A stretch of DNA of 64,000 nucleotides from contig CACYZN010000002.1 in the NCBI GenBank assembly GCA_902778925.1, forward strand, positions 1-64,000. Direction: 5' to 3'. Below the pieces are notes generated by a model, which worked only from the letters and a program-made list of their open reading frames with translations, ran no database searches and was not told where the DNA came from. The stretch comes from an uncultured Bacteroidota bacterium (GTDB lineage: Bacteria > Bacteroidota > Bacteroidia > Bacteroidales > P3). The first letter of the stretch is position 1. Every line of letters starts with the position of its first letter. A program made the translations under genes and the position numbers. Shown here one piece after another: positions 55,725 to 64,000 of this stretch.

Positions 55725-58700
55725 ATGCCCCAGTTCACCCACCTGCATGTGCACTCGCACTACTCCATGCTCGACGGAATGTCGAAGATACCCGACCTTG
55801 TGAAGAAAGCCAAGCGTTGCGGCATGACCGCCATGGCCCTGACGGACCACGGCAACATGTTCGGCATCAAGGATTTCCTCGACACCGTGGCCAAGGAGAA
55901 CAAGAACCGGGCCGAGGGTGAACCCGAGTTCAAGCCCATAGTGGGCACCGAGGCCTACTGCGCGCGCCGCACGCTGCACGATAAGGACAAGAACCTGAAG
56001 GAAATCAACCCCGAGACCGGACGCGAGCGCGTGGTCGACTCGAGCGGCTACCACCTCATCCTGCTGGCCAAGAACCTGCAGGGCTACCACTCGCTGTGCA
56101 AACTGTCGTCGATAGCCTATACCGAGGGCTTCTACAACCGTCCACGCATCGACCACGACCTGCTCGAGCGCTACCACGAAGGGCTCATCTGCTGCTCGGC
56201 ATGCATAGGCGGCGAGGTGCCGCAGCTCATCATGAAGGGCGACCTCGAAGGGGCCGAGCGCGCCGTGCTGTGGTTCAAGCAGCTTTTCGGCGACGACTAC
56301 TACATAGAGCTGATGCGCCACAAGACCGACAAGCCCAATGCCAACTACCAGACCTACGAGCTGCAGCAACGCATCAACCCGGTGCTCATCGAGCTGGCCC
56401 GCAAGCACGGCATCAAGCTGGTGGCCACCAACGACGCCCACTTCGTGGAAGAGGAGCACGGCGAGGCCCACGACCACCTGATATGCCTGGCCACGCAGAA
56501 GGACTTCGACGATCCCAACCGCATGCACTACACCAAGCAGGAATGGTTGAAGAGCCCCGACGAGATGGCAGCCATCTTTGCCGACCTGCCCGAGGCGCTG
56601 GAGAACACCATGGAGGTGGCCGCCAAGGTGGAGACCTACAGCATCGACAGCGACCCACTGATGCCCGTGTTCCCCATACCCGAAAGCTTCGGCACCGAAG
56701 CCGACTGGAGCGGACGCTTCAGCGACCAGCAGCTCTTCGACGAGTTCACCCGGAACGAAAAGCACGAGGTGGTGATGGACCAGGCCGCCGCCGAGAAGAA
56801 AATCAAGAAGCTGGGCGGCTATGCCCGACTGCGGCGCATCAAGTTCGAGGCCGACTACCTGGAACACCTCGTGTGGCAAGGCGCCCGCAAGCGCTACCTG
56901 GCCGACCGCCCCGAGCTGACCGACATGGCCGACATCAAGGCCGCCCTCGGCGACGAGGTGCGCGAACGCATAGTCTTCGAGCTGCACACCATCAAGACCA
57001 TGGGCTTCCCGGGCTACTTCCTCATCGTGAGCGACTACATACGTGCCGCCCGCGAGGAACTGGGCGTCAGCGTGGGCCCGGGCCGCGGCTCGGCGGCAGG
57101 CTCGGTGGTGGCCTACTGCCTCTGGATCACCGACCTCGACCCGCTACGCTACGACCTGCTGTTCGAGCGCTTCCTCAACCCCGACCGCATATCGCTGCCC
57201 GATATCGACGTCGACTTCGACGATGCCGGCCGCGGCCGCGTGCTCGAATGGGTCACACAGAAGTACGGCAAGGAACGTGTGGCACACATCATCACCTACG
57301 GCACCATGGCCACCAAGAGCTCCATAGCCGACGTGGGACGCGTCGAGAAGGTGCCACTCAACACCGTAAACCAGTTGAAGAGCTACATACCCGACCGCGG
57401 CTTCCCCGACAACATCAAGGACGAGAAAGGCAAGGCCCCCAAGGTCAACCTGCACAACTGCTACAAGTACGTGCCCGAGCTCAAGGCCATCATGGACGGC
57501 ACCGACGAGGAGCTGAAGCGCATGCTCACCTACGCCGAGGAACTGGAGGACACCAACCGCCAGATAGGCATCCACGCCTGCGGCGTCATCATAGGCTCGC
57601 AAGACATCACCAACGTGGCGCCCGTGTGCGTCATCAACGACAAGGAGAGCGGCGAGGATGTGCTCGTCACCCAGTACGACGGCCATGTGGTCGAGAACGT
57701 GGGCCTCATCAAGATGGACTTCCTCGGGCTGAAGAACCTCACCATCATCAAGAACTGCGTGCGCATGGTGAAGAAGCGCACCGGCCAGGACGTCGACGTC
57801 GACCACCTGCCGCTCGACGACGAGCTCACCTACAAGCTCTTCTGCGAAGGCAACACCGTCGGCGTGTTCCAGTTCGAAAGTGCCGGCATGCAGAAGTACC
57901 TGCGCGAGCTGCAGCCCCACGTCATCGACGACCTTATCGCCATGAACGCCCTCTACCGCCCGGGGCCTATGGACAACATACCCGAGTTCATCGACCGCAA
58001 ACAGGGCCGCAAGCCCATCACCTACGACATACCGGTGATGGAGAAGTACCTGAAAGAGACCTACGGCATCACCGTATACCAGGAGCAGGTCATGCTACTC
58101 TCGCGCCTGCTGGCAGGCTTCACCCGCGGTCAGAGCGACACCCTGCGCAAGGCCATGGGCAAGAAGCAGATCGACAAGATGAACGAACTCGAGGTGCTCT
58201 TCTACGAAGGCGGCGAGAAGAACGGACACCCCAAGGAGACCCTCAACAAGATATGGGAGGAGTGGAAGAAGTTCGCCTCCTACGCCTTCAACAAGAGCCA
58301 CGCCGCCTGCTACTCGTGGGTGGCCTACCAGACGGCCTACCTCAAAGCCCACTACCCGGCCGAATACATGGCGGCCGTCATGACGTCGGCACAGACCGAC
58401 ATAAAGCGCGTCACCGAACTCATGGACGACTGCCGCCACATAGGCGTCGAGGTGGCCGCTCCCTCGGTCAACGACTCCGACATGGACTTCTCGGTCGACT
58501 CGGAAGGCCGCATACGCTTCGGCCTCCAGGCCATCAGCGGCATGGGCGAGGCCGCCAGCGCCGTCATCATCGCCGAGCGCGAACAGAACGGCCCCTACCA
58601 GGACATCTTCGACTTCCTCAAACGCGTCGACATGCACGCCGTGAACCGCAAGAACATCGAGGTGCTGGTCAAGGCCGGCGCCTTCGACGACGTAGGCTCC

Positions 58701-59561
58701 ATGCACCGCGCACAGTACTTCTACAAAGCCGACGCCAACGAGGCTACCCCCTCCTACCTCGACCAGCTGGTGCGCTGGGCCATCCGCCGTCAAGACAACG
58801 CCAACTCGTCGCAGATGAGCATATTCGACATGAGCAGCGAGCTGTCGGAAGAGGACCATCCGCCGATACCGCAATGCGAGGAGTGGAACAACATAGAGCG
58901 CTGCCGCTACGAGAAAGAAGTCATCTCGACCTACCTCAGCGGACACCCGCTGGACGACTTCAAGCTTGAGATAAAAGCCACGGTCAACACCCCCGTCGAG
59001 GCACTGAACAACCTCGAAGCGCTAGCCGGCCGCGAGGTACGCTTCGCCGGACTGGTGTCGAACACCAAACGCATGCGCAGCAAGAAGGGCGAGGAATTCG
59101 GCAGCATGGTCATCGACGACTACTCGGGCAGCTACGAGCTACGCCTCTACGGCGACGAGTTCATGCAGTACAAGAACTTCTTCGACGACAACACCTTCGT
59201 CTTCTGCCGTGCCAAGGTCACCTCGCGCCGCTATACCGACAAGAACGGCGCCGAACGTACCTACACCAGCATGCGCATCCTCGCCATGATGTACCTCGGC
59301 AGTGTGCTCGACAAATATGTGTCGCGCATCAGCCTCAAGGTGAAACTCGAGGACGTCGACGAGGCCCTGTGCCACAATATCGAGCACTTGGCCAAGAAGC
59401 ACCGCGGCAACGTGCCGCTACAGGTCGAGGTCTACTATGCCGAGAAGAATATCGTCCTCACACTCTGTACACAAGACCTGCGCGTATCGGCCCGCGAGGC
59501 ACTGCCGCTGCTGATGCACACCGACGGCATCTACGACGTAAAGACACAGACCCGCCTATGA
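55725..59561 (+). CDS. dnaE: DNA polymerase III alpha subunit
   Basis: 1278 residues, normal for DnaE. Replicative polymerase. The N-terminal PHP domain (about 1-270) opens QFTHLHVHSHYSMLDGMSKI with ALTDHGNMFG. The polymerase core has GPGRGSAAGSVVAYC and the catalytic aspartates in LPDIDVDFDDAGRG, then ALYRPGPMDNIPEFI, the thumb/finger region with GKKQIDKMNELE, helix-hairpin-helix, and an OB-fold near 1090-1200 (VRFAGLVSNTKRMRSKKGEE). It starts downstream of its own promoter and is followed by the GSCFA gene with an ATGA overlap. Confidence 0.97.
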   Translation: MPQFTHLHVHSHYSMLDGMSKIPDLVKKAKRCGMTAMALTDHGNMFGIKDFLDTVAKENKNRAEGEPEFKPIVGTEAYCARRTLHDKDKNLKEINPETGRERVVDSSGYHLILLAKNLQGYHSLCKLSSIAYTEGFYNRPRIDHDLLERYHEGLICCSACIGGEVPQLIMKGDLEGAERAVLWFKQLFGDDYYIELMRHKTDKPNANYQTYELQQRINPVLIELARKHGIKLVATNDAHFVEEEHGEAHDHLICLATQKDFDDPNRMHYTKQEWLKSPDEMAAIFADLPEALENTMEVAAKVETYSIDSDPLMPVFPIPESFGTEADWSGRFSDQQLFDEFTRNEKHEVVMDQAAAEKKIKKLGGYARLRRIKFEADYLEHLVWQGARKRYLADRPELTDMADIKAALGDEVRERIVFELHTIKTMGFPGYFLIVSDYIRAAREELGVSVGPGRGSAAGSVVAYCLWITDLDPLRYDLLFERFLNPDRISLPDIDVDFDDAGRGRVLEWVTQKYGKERVAHIITYGTMATKSSIADVGRVEKVPLNTVNQLKSYIPDRGFPDNIKDEKGKAPKVNLHNCYKYVPELKAIMDGTDEELKRMLTYAEELEDTNRQIGIHACGVIIGSQDITNVAPVCVINDKESGEDVLVTQYDGHVVENVGLIKMDFLGLKNLTIIKNCVRMVKKRTGQDVDVDHLPLDDELTYKLFCEGNTVGVFQFESAGMQKYLRELQPHVIDDLIAMNALYRPGPMDNIPEFIDRKQGRKPITYDIPVMEKYLKETYGITVYQEQVMLLSRLLAGFTRGQSDTLRKAMGKKQIDKMNELEVLFYEGGEKNGHPKETLNKIWEEWKKFASYAFNKSHAACYSWVAYQTAYLKAHYPAEYMAAVMTSAQTDIKRVTELMDDCRHIGVEVAAPSVNDSDMDFSVDSEGRIRFGLQAISGMGEAASAVIIAEREQNGPYQDIFDFLKRVDMHAVNRKNIEVLVKAGAFDDVGSMHRAQYFYKADANEATPSYLDQLVRWAIRRQDNANSSQMSIFDMSSELSEEDHPPIPQCEEWNNIERCRYEKEVISTYLSGHPLDDFKLEIKATVNTPVEALNNLEALAGREVRFAGLVSNTKRMRSKKGEEFGSMVIDDYSGSYELRLYGDEFMQYKNFFDDNTFVFCRAKVTSRRYTDKNGAERTYTSMRILAMMYLGSVLDKYVSRISLKVKLEDVDEALCHNIEHLAKKHRGNVPLQVEVYYAEKNIVLTLCTQDLRVSAREALPLLMHTDGIYDVKTQTRL

Positions 59562-60439
59562 ACCAGCCACGCCTGTTTACCACAGTCGACACACCGTCCC
59601 TCGACCTGCGCCTCACCCCCGAGAGCGGCATTGTGAGCCTCGGCTCCTGCTTCGCCGACGAGATAGGGCAGCGCCTCGAGGACGGCGGCTTCGCCATCGA
59701 GGCCAACCCCTTCGGCACACTCTACAACCCCGCCTCCATAGCCGCCGCACTGCATCGACTCGTCGACGACCGCGAGCTCGACGCCACGGCCGACCTCGTC
59801 GAACACGAAGGACTGTGGCATTCGTGGCATCACCACGGCAGCTTCTCGCGCAAGACACAGCAAGAGGTGCTCGACGCCTGCAACAGCCGCATCCACCAGG
59901 CCCACCGCGCACTGCGCGATGCCAAACTGCTGATGGTCACCTTTGGCACCGCCTGGGTCTTCGAGCTCGACGGAGAGCGGCTGGTGGCCAACTGCCACAA
60001 GCTGCCGCCGCAACGCTTCGTGCGACGCATGATGGACGTGCCCGAGATCGTTGCACTCTGGCAGCCGCTGCTGCAGAAGCTCTTGGACTTCAACTCCCGG
60101 CTCTCGGTCGTCTTCACCGTGAGCCCCATCCGCCACATGGCCGACGGCGCCCATGGCAACCAGCTGAGCAAGAGCACCCTCCTGCTAGCCATAGACCACC
60201 TGCTTTCAATTCTCAATTCGCAATTCTCAATTCACTATTTCCCCTCTTACGAGATAGTGCTCGACGAGCTCCGCGACTACCGCTTCTACGGTCCCGACCT
60301 GGTTCACCCCTCACCGCTGGCCGCCGACATCGTCTACCAACGCTTCCAACAGGCCACCATGAGCCCCGCCGTCCGCGAACAGGCCCACCTCAACACGAAA
60401 CAGCATAAACGCGAACAACATATACCGTTACACAAATGA
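59558..60439 (+). CDS. GSCFA-domain protein
   Basis: 293 residues; ATG 59558 overlaps the dnaE stop by ATGA. The name-giving motif GSCFADEIGQRL is at about residue 30, with NPFGTLYNP following, then TFGTAWVFE, VFTVSPIRHMADGAHGNQLS and YGPDLVHPSPLAAD. This is an SGNH/GDSL-like hydrolase family of Bacteroidota; substrate unknown. There is no signal peptide. An insertion-like loop SILNSQFSIHYF is encoded by TCAATTC heptamers (60206-60233). Confidence 0.88.
   Translation: MNQPRLFTTVDTPSLDLRLTPESGIVSLGSCFADEIGQRLEDGGFAIEANPFGTLYNPASIAAALHRLVDDRELDATADLVEHEGLWHSWHHHGSFSRKTQQEVLDACNSRIHQAHRALRDAKLLMVTFGTAWVFELDGERLVANCHKLPPQRFVRRMMDVPEIVALWQPLLQKLLDFNSRLSVVFTVSPIRHMADGAHGNQLSKSTLLLAIDHLLSILNSQFSIHYFPSYEIVLDELRDYRFYGPDLVHPSPLAADIVYQRFQQATMSPAVREQAHLNTKQHKREQHIPLHK
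60206..60233. repeat. Heptamer repeat inside the GSCFA gene
   Basis: TCAATTC, TCAATTC, GCAATTC, TCAATTC: four 7-base units within the coding frame, between the conserved SPIRHMADG segment and the DLVHPSPLAAD segment. Confidence 0.75.
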
Positions 60440-60951
60440 TCAAGCTTAGACTTTTGACAGCGGCGGCAGCCGTGCTGCTTGTGATGATGTGTGCCTGCGG
60501 CACCAGCCACCCCGAACCCCAGATGGAAGGCCACTACACCTACCGGCACGCCTTCAACTACGACATGGGCGGCAACCACTTCGATGTACACGAGACCGGC
60601 ACCATGGACTTCTATGCCGACAGCACGGCTCTCGACTCGGCTCGTCAGGTGTATACCGTCACCTTGCCCGACAGCAGCACCACGACATGGGTGTTCAACT
60701 ATATCAGCCCCAGTCGCTGGCACCTCGACGGCGACACTCTCCACTTCGCTGGCATCAAAGATGGCTTCCGCATGGAACTGATAGAGGGCGACGGCGCGAC
60801 CGAGCTGGCACATAATATTATCGACCTATACAGCAGCGGTATCGATTACGAATACCACTTCCACCTCGACACCCTGACCGCCGACCTGCTGCAGTGGAGC
60901 TTCACCTACCGCGACGGCCACCGCGACACCTGGGAATTCCATAGGAAATAA
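60436..60951 (+). CDS. Lipoprotein, function unknown
   Basis: 171 residues; the ATG overlaps the GSCFA stop (ATGA). Leader MIKLRLLTAAAAVLLVMM, then CAC with the probable acylated Cys at about residue 21. The mature domain is beta-rich with aromatic strands (HYTYRHAFNYDMGGNHFDVH, YEYHFHLDTLTADLLQWSF), compatible with a small lipocalin-like barrel. I do not recognise the family. Last gene of the dnaE unit. Confidence 0.72.
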   Translation: MIKLRLLTAAAAVLLVMMCACGTSHPEPQMEGHYTYRHAFNYDMGGNHFDVHETGTMDFYADSTALDSARQVYTVTLPDSSTTTWVFNYISPSRWHLDGDTLHFAGIKDGFRMELIEGDGATELAHNIIDLYSSGIDYEYHFHLDTLTADLLQWSFTYRDGHRDTWEFHRK

Positions 60952-61009
60952 GACAGCTGCGAGAGATACTGGGCTATGTGCTCGGCGGGGTTCTTTTGTG
61001 CATCCCGGT

Positions 61010-61658
61010 GGCGTTCTCGCCGCCGCACCCCCTCCTCATCCACCCATCAACCCCACTAAACCCATCAAACCCACTAAACCCCATTACCCCCAACAGATAC
61101 AAGACTTCCCCACCCGGTCCTGTATGTTGCGATGCCATCGCAACACCAACCTTCTCACTAAGCCAGCAATGTGTTGGCGTTCTCGCCGCCGCACCCGCCG
61201 CTTCTGACAAGCCTGGTCCTCCTGCCGTTGCGCTGGAGAAAACAAATCCCGGAACCGCCACTGTGCATCCCGGTGGCGTTCTCGCCGCCGCACCCCCTCC
61301 TCATCCACCCATCAACCCCACTAAACCCATCAACCCCACTAAACCCATCAACCCCACTATCCCCCATTACACCCAGCAGATACAAGACTTTCCCACCCGG
61401 TCCTGTATGTTGCGATGCCATCGGAACACCAACCTTCTCACTAAGCCAGCAATGTGTTGGCGTTCTCGCCGCCGCACCCCCTCCTCATCCACCCACCAAC
61501 CCCACTAAACCCATCAAACCCACTAAACCCATCAAACCCACTAAACCCATCAAACCCACTATCCCCCATTACACCCAGCAGATACAAGACTTCCCCACCC
61601 GGTCCTGTATGTTGCGATGCCATCGCAACACCAACCTTCTCACTAAGCCAGCAATGTG
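61010..61658. repeat. Three-copy repeat block with inner nonamer arrays and palindromes
   Basis: Three large direct copies (61010-61173, 61275-61456, 61459-61658) and one partial start (61176-61197). Each begins GGCGTTCTCGCCGCCGCACCC, has an inner array alternating CCCATCAAA and CCCACTAAA (variable copy number), then CAGATACAAGACTT, and ends CTAAGCCAGCAATGTG. Near the end of each copy is a palindrome TGTTGCGATG-C-CATCGCAACA (61125-61145, 61408-61428 with one mismatch, 61610-61630). No convincing coding sequence is seen in 60952-61788. It marks the edge between GC-rich core genes and an AT-rich segment. Confidence 0.88.
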
Positions 61659-61788
61659 CAAGGCCATCTACTCCATCCTATTCCCCTCCAAGTCGGGCGA
61701 TCACTTTTCCATACATATTCTCGATAACGACCTGCTGGCTTCTGGTGGTCATAGCTATAACTGAATATAATGTTTGCGTTCTATGAAG

Positions 61789-62118
61789 TTACCAGTTGAG
61801 GAAAGCGTTTGCGCGGTTATTGGGGTAGTTCTGGGCTAGAGTCTGTACAGCTTCAGCGTCGAGAGCGTCGGCCGCGCGTTGTTTGCCGTCGGGAGCCATT
61901 AATTTGAAGTGGTTAGTGACACAAACCAGTTGGATGCCATCTTTGGCCATCTTGCCTTTCAAGTATTTCCAGTAGTTGCGGTTCTTCTCGTGGTCATCCT
62001 GTTCGTTTATAGCCCCCACTATATCAAGAACAGAAAACCACCATTGGTTCTGTTTTTCGTCCCAGATTGCGCGGACCTTGTGGTCTTTATAGAATCGTAT
62101 GGAAATATCATTGCTCAT
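61789..62118 (-). CDS. Bro-N domain protein, probably truncated
   Basis: 109 residues. It matches the N-terminal Bro-N fold of phage and mobile-element antirepressor-like proteins: VRAIWDEKQNQWWFSVLDIV, YWKYLKGKM, NHFKLMAPDGKQRAADALD. Full-length relatives continue for another 150-200 residues after the AFLNW position, where this frame stops. It could be a remnant rather than a working protein. It sits at the edge of the repeat block, in AT-rich DNA unlike the core genes. Confidence 0.65.
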   Translation of the reverse strand: MSNDISIRFYKDHKVRAIWDEKQNQWWFSVLDIVGAINEQDDHEKNRNYWKYLKGKMAKDGIQLVCVTNHFKLMAPDGKQRAADALDAEAVQTLAQNYPNNRANAFLNW

Positions 62119-62166
62119 TGTCGTAATTTGTACTCTCGAATTACAACATTGTTTTTTTAACGGATT

Positions 62167-62400
62167 TTATTCCTGTCGGACTTCCCAGTGGCCGCCTTTC
62201 GCCCCTCCTATACGTTCCACAAGACCTTCACCTTTAAGCTGACGAATAATTTTCTTCACACCACTTTCAGAAAGTCCCGTTTCTTCTTGTAGTTCACGGA
62301 TTGTGACTTTGGGATTCCTTCTCATTGCCACAAGAATTTTCCGGTTACTTTTCTGGTTACTTTCTTTCATCTCCAGTATCGCCACCTTCATTTTGTGCAA
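62167..62400 (-). CDS. Small winged-helix DNA-binding protein or C-terminal remnant
   Basis: 77 residues. A winged helix-turn-helix covers residues 18-75 (NPKVTIRELQEETGLSESGV, KIIRQLKGEGLVERIGG), like the C-terminal module of AlbA/schlafen-type ATP-binding proteins. It may be the surviving tail of such a gene or a stand-alone regulator. It follows the decayed ATPase by 29 bases on the same strand. Confidence 0.55.
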   Translation of the reverse strand: MHKMKVAILEMKESNQKSNRKILVAMRRNPKVTIRELQEETGLSESGVKKIIRQLKGEGLVERIGGAKGGHWEVRQE

Positions 62401-62429
62401 TCTCGTTTAAACCTTGTAGTTCGGTTGTC

Positions 62430-63077
62430 TTATGGTTCCAGCATCCAGTCAATTACGTTCAGTTTTCTGATTCCGTCGTAGACAGGGTTAAAGTCGTTGT
62501 CTGTTGTCAACAGGTATTTACTTAACACACTCAGGTACACCTCCGTAATGAATAAAATTCGCCAAAGTCTCGTTATTTGATAAGTTTGGCGATTTCAAAT
62601 GTATAAAATCATTGTATTCAGTAAATTGGAGTGGCAGAAGATTGATTTCCACATAACGACCGGTCAGCAATGTAGCCAACTCACCGGAGAGCATATAGGC
62701 ATTGGAACCTGTTATGTAGATGTCGACGTTGGGCTTGATATAGAGGCTGTCGACAAGCCTTTGGAACTCTTTGATATTCTGAATCTCATCCAATCCCAAA
62801 AGATATAGTTTGGCCTGTCTTCGACCAGCAGATTCTTGATATGGGCGTGAATCTGGTAGATGTCGCCAAGTGCCAACGTGTTAAGATCCTCAAAGTTATA
62901 GAATTGAATCTGTTCCTTCTGTACACCATTTCTATTTAGTTCATCAGCGAACATCATCAGCAATGTTGACTTCCCGCAGCGTCGCACTCCTGAAATCACC
63001 TTGATAATATTCTGGTCTTTAAGGTTCTGCAGCTGCTGCATGTATTGTTTGCGATATATTAGGTCTTGGTTTTGCAT
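62430..63077 (-). pseudogene. Decayed AAA/DUF4143 ATPase
   Basis: The first part (63077 to about 62800) encodes MQNQDLIYRKQYMQQLQ, Walker A SGVRRCGKSTLL and YNFEDLNTLAL. The frame then breaks at NYIF by an extra five bases (about 62793-62797); the next frame continues LDEIQNIKEFQRLVDSLY with YITGSNAYMLSGELATLLTG and LPLQFTEY. A second break near 62520 follows IHYGGVPE. Past it the third piece reads LSKYLLTTDNDFNP and DGIRKLNVIDWMLEP before its stop at 62430. The middle of the DUF4143 part, about 200 residues, is missing. Such ATPases are abundant and often mobile in Bacteroidales. Confidence 0.82.
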
Positions 63078-63118
63078 TTATTTGTAGATTTTAATTCATT
63101 TGTAAGCCATATCACGAG

Positions 63119-63910
63119 TTAATAGATGTTTTTAATTATCTTTTGTGCTCCAGAAATTATAGTTGTAATATCATCATCTGTTGGTTCTTCCTTTTTGCTA
63201 TGGTCGCATTTGTTTCGAATGTCTCCCATCAATTGGATAAACCGCATATCTTGTACACCAATTACATTGTTTGATTGGAGTAAAGAATTAAAGTCGTTTA
63301 TTGATGGATTCTTCTTGGTGACTTTGATTTCTCTACGGTCACACACCTGCGAAAGGTGTCTTTCTATAACCACACCGCATATTGCGCCGGCCGCTCGTAG
63401 AAATCCTTTTTTCTGCAATTCCTTAGCCGCATCCAATTCAGAGTCAAACAAATCGGCTTGCAAAAGTTCTTTGATATTATATAGGGAACTATCGAATCGG
63501 CTTTTTAGAGACTGAACTATTGCAAATTGTTGTTTGTATTTTGTAATAATACTCGATGGTTCATAAACCTTTTTACCCCCTCGTGTTACAGTCAAACCAT
63601 TTAGATAGTCCGAAATTGTGTAGGTCTCATAGGTAATTGCTTTTCTTTTAGGTTGTTTGTAGAATGAAATAAAATCATCGTATCTTTCCGGAATTAGTTG
63701 TTTTATCAATACCAAAGATTCATTATACCACGCGTTGTATTTGTCTTTGAACGAACACTCTTTAATTTTTTCCCAAAAGTCTTTATCAAACTTTTTGAAT
63801 CGATTTGCGCATTCTGACGAGAATTCATTATACAAACCAAGGACCAAATAATTTCCACGGGTAATTAATGATTCAAGATCTTTTTGATATTTTGAAATAT
63901 TTGATTCCAT
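63119..63910 (-). CDS. HEPN-type protein, function unknown
   Basis: 263 residues from MESNISKYQKDLESLI (ATG 63910); a longer start at 63973 is possible. The N-terminal half (about 1-130) is helical with WYNESLVLIKQLIPERYDDF and ITYETYTISDYLNGLTVTRG. The C-terminal half resembles HEPN/DUF4145-like domains: QADLFDSELDAAKELQKKGF, AAGAICGVVIERHLSQVC, and the Rx4H motif RNKCDH that marks HEPN ribonuclease sites. Families of this shape occur widely and sporadically, sometimes beside defence genes. AT-rich and probably acquired. No partner gene is visible. Confidence 0.75.
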   Translation of the reverse strand: MESNISKYQKDLESLITRGNYLVLGLYNEFSSECANRFKKFDKDFWEKIKECSFKDKYNAWYNESLVLIKQLIPERYDDFISFYKQPKRKAITYETYTISDYLNGLTVTRGGKKVYEPSSIITKYKQQFAIVQSLKSRFDSSLYNIKELLQADLFDSELDAAKELQKKGFLRAAGAICGVVIERHLSQVCDRREIKVTKKNPSINDFNSLLQSNNVIGVQDMRFIQLMGDIRNKCDHSKKEEPTDDDITTIISGAQKIIKNIY

Positions 63911-64000
63911 TTTTTGTTTATTATTTATCACTTTTATTTTTTTTAATACACGCTGAAATAAATAATTTTCCAAAGTCAGTTATTTCAAAAAAACTTTCCG

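Noticed and set aside
61010..61658. Repeat block as a CRISPR array or classical integron attC array
   Set aside because: Copies are 165-200 bp with few units, spacers are not unique sequences, and no cas or integrase gene is present.

Overview
The window looks like a GC-rich member of the Bacteroidota, order Bacteroidales, probably an uncultured gut- or rumen-type lineage. The evidence is direct. There are type IX secretion (T9SS) cargo proteins with both type A and type B C-terminal sorting domains, and a T9SS plug-family protein. There are Bacteroidota-restricted families (DUF4270, DUF3078, GSCFA, a short starch/glycogen synthase), and more than a dozen promoters of the Bacteroidota sigma type (TAnnTTTG at -7, often with TTTG near -33). 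No rRNA, tRNA or CRISPR array was recognised.

Layout. 1-2383: a BspA/InlB-type surface repeat protein cut by the window edge. 3.2-5.8 kb: T9SS plug protein, convergent with tilS. 5.8-17.6 kb: a single 3939-residue T9SS cargo gene whose stop overlaps the tilS start. 18-22.7 kb: two minus-strand units, hutI / LolD-like ATPase / rlmB, and ruvB / small secreted protein. 23-31 kb: universal stress protein and HI0933 flavoprotein (plus), then tonB/ABC-F and a large UvrD/AddA-like helicase-nuclease (minus). 31.4-36.4 kb: an apparent operon of methylmalonyl-CoA mutase small subunit, LptF/G permease, sufE, sufT-like and an OppC permease. 36.6-43.3 kb: three lipoproteins, a type B T9SS cargo protein and recQ. 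43.3-47 kb (minus): short glycogen synthase, DUF4270, MORN-repeat protein, maf. 47.4-49 kb: recX and DUF3078. 49.1-55.2 kb: a symmetric divergent promoter separates a SAM hydrolase-family gene (minus) from sufC-sufD, a PorE-like protein and an MsbA-like exporter. 55.7-61 kb: dnaE, GSCFA protein, lipoprotein. 61-64 kb: a noncoding repeat block followed by an AT-rich accessory segment with a truncated Bro-N protein, a small wHTH protein, a decayed AAA/DUF4143 ATPase and a HEPN-type protein.

Genes are tightly packed, with many ATGA or TGATG junctions, so the long gaps stand out. Seven of those gaps carry arrays built on an exact 11-bp register, several of them large palindromes. Each lies upstream of a promoter, and four lie between divergent genes. 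Arrays of 7-bp and 9-bp units occur in other gaps and also in frame inside hutI, the ABC-F gene, the GSCFA gene and the 3' end of sufE. This short-unit repeat system is the most unusual signal here. I could not run any search, so family names rest on motifs read by eye.
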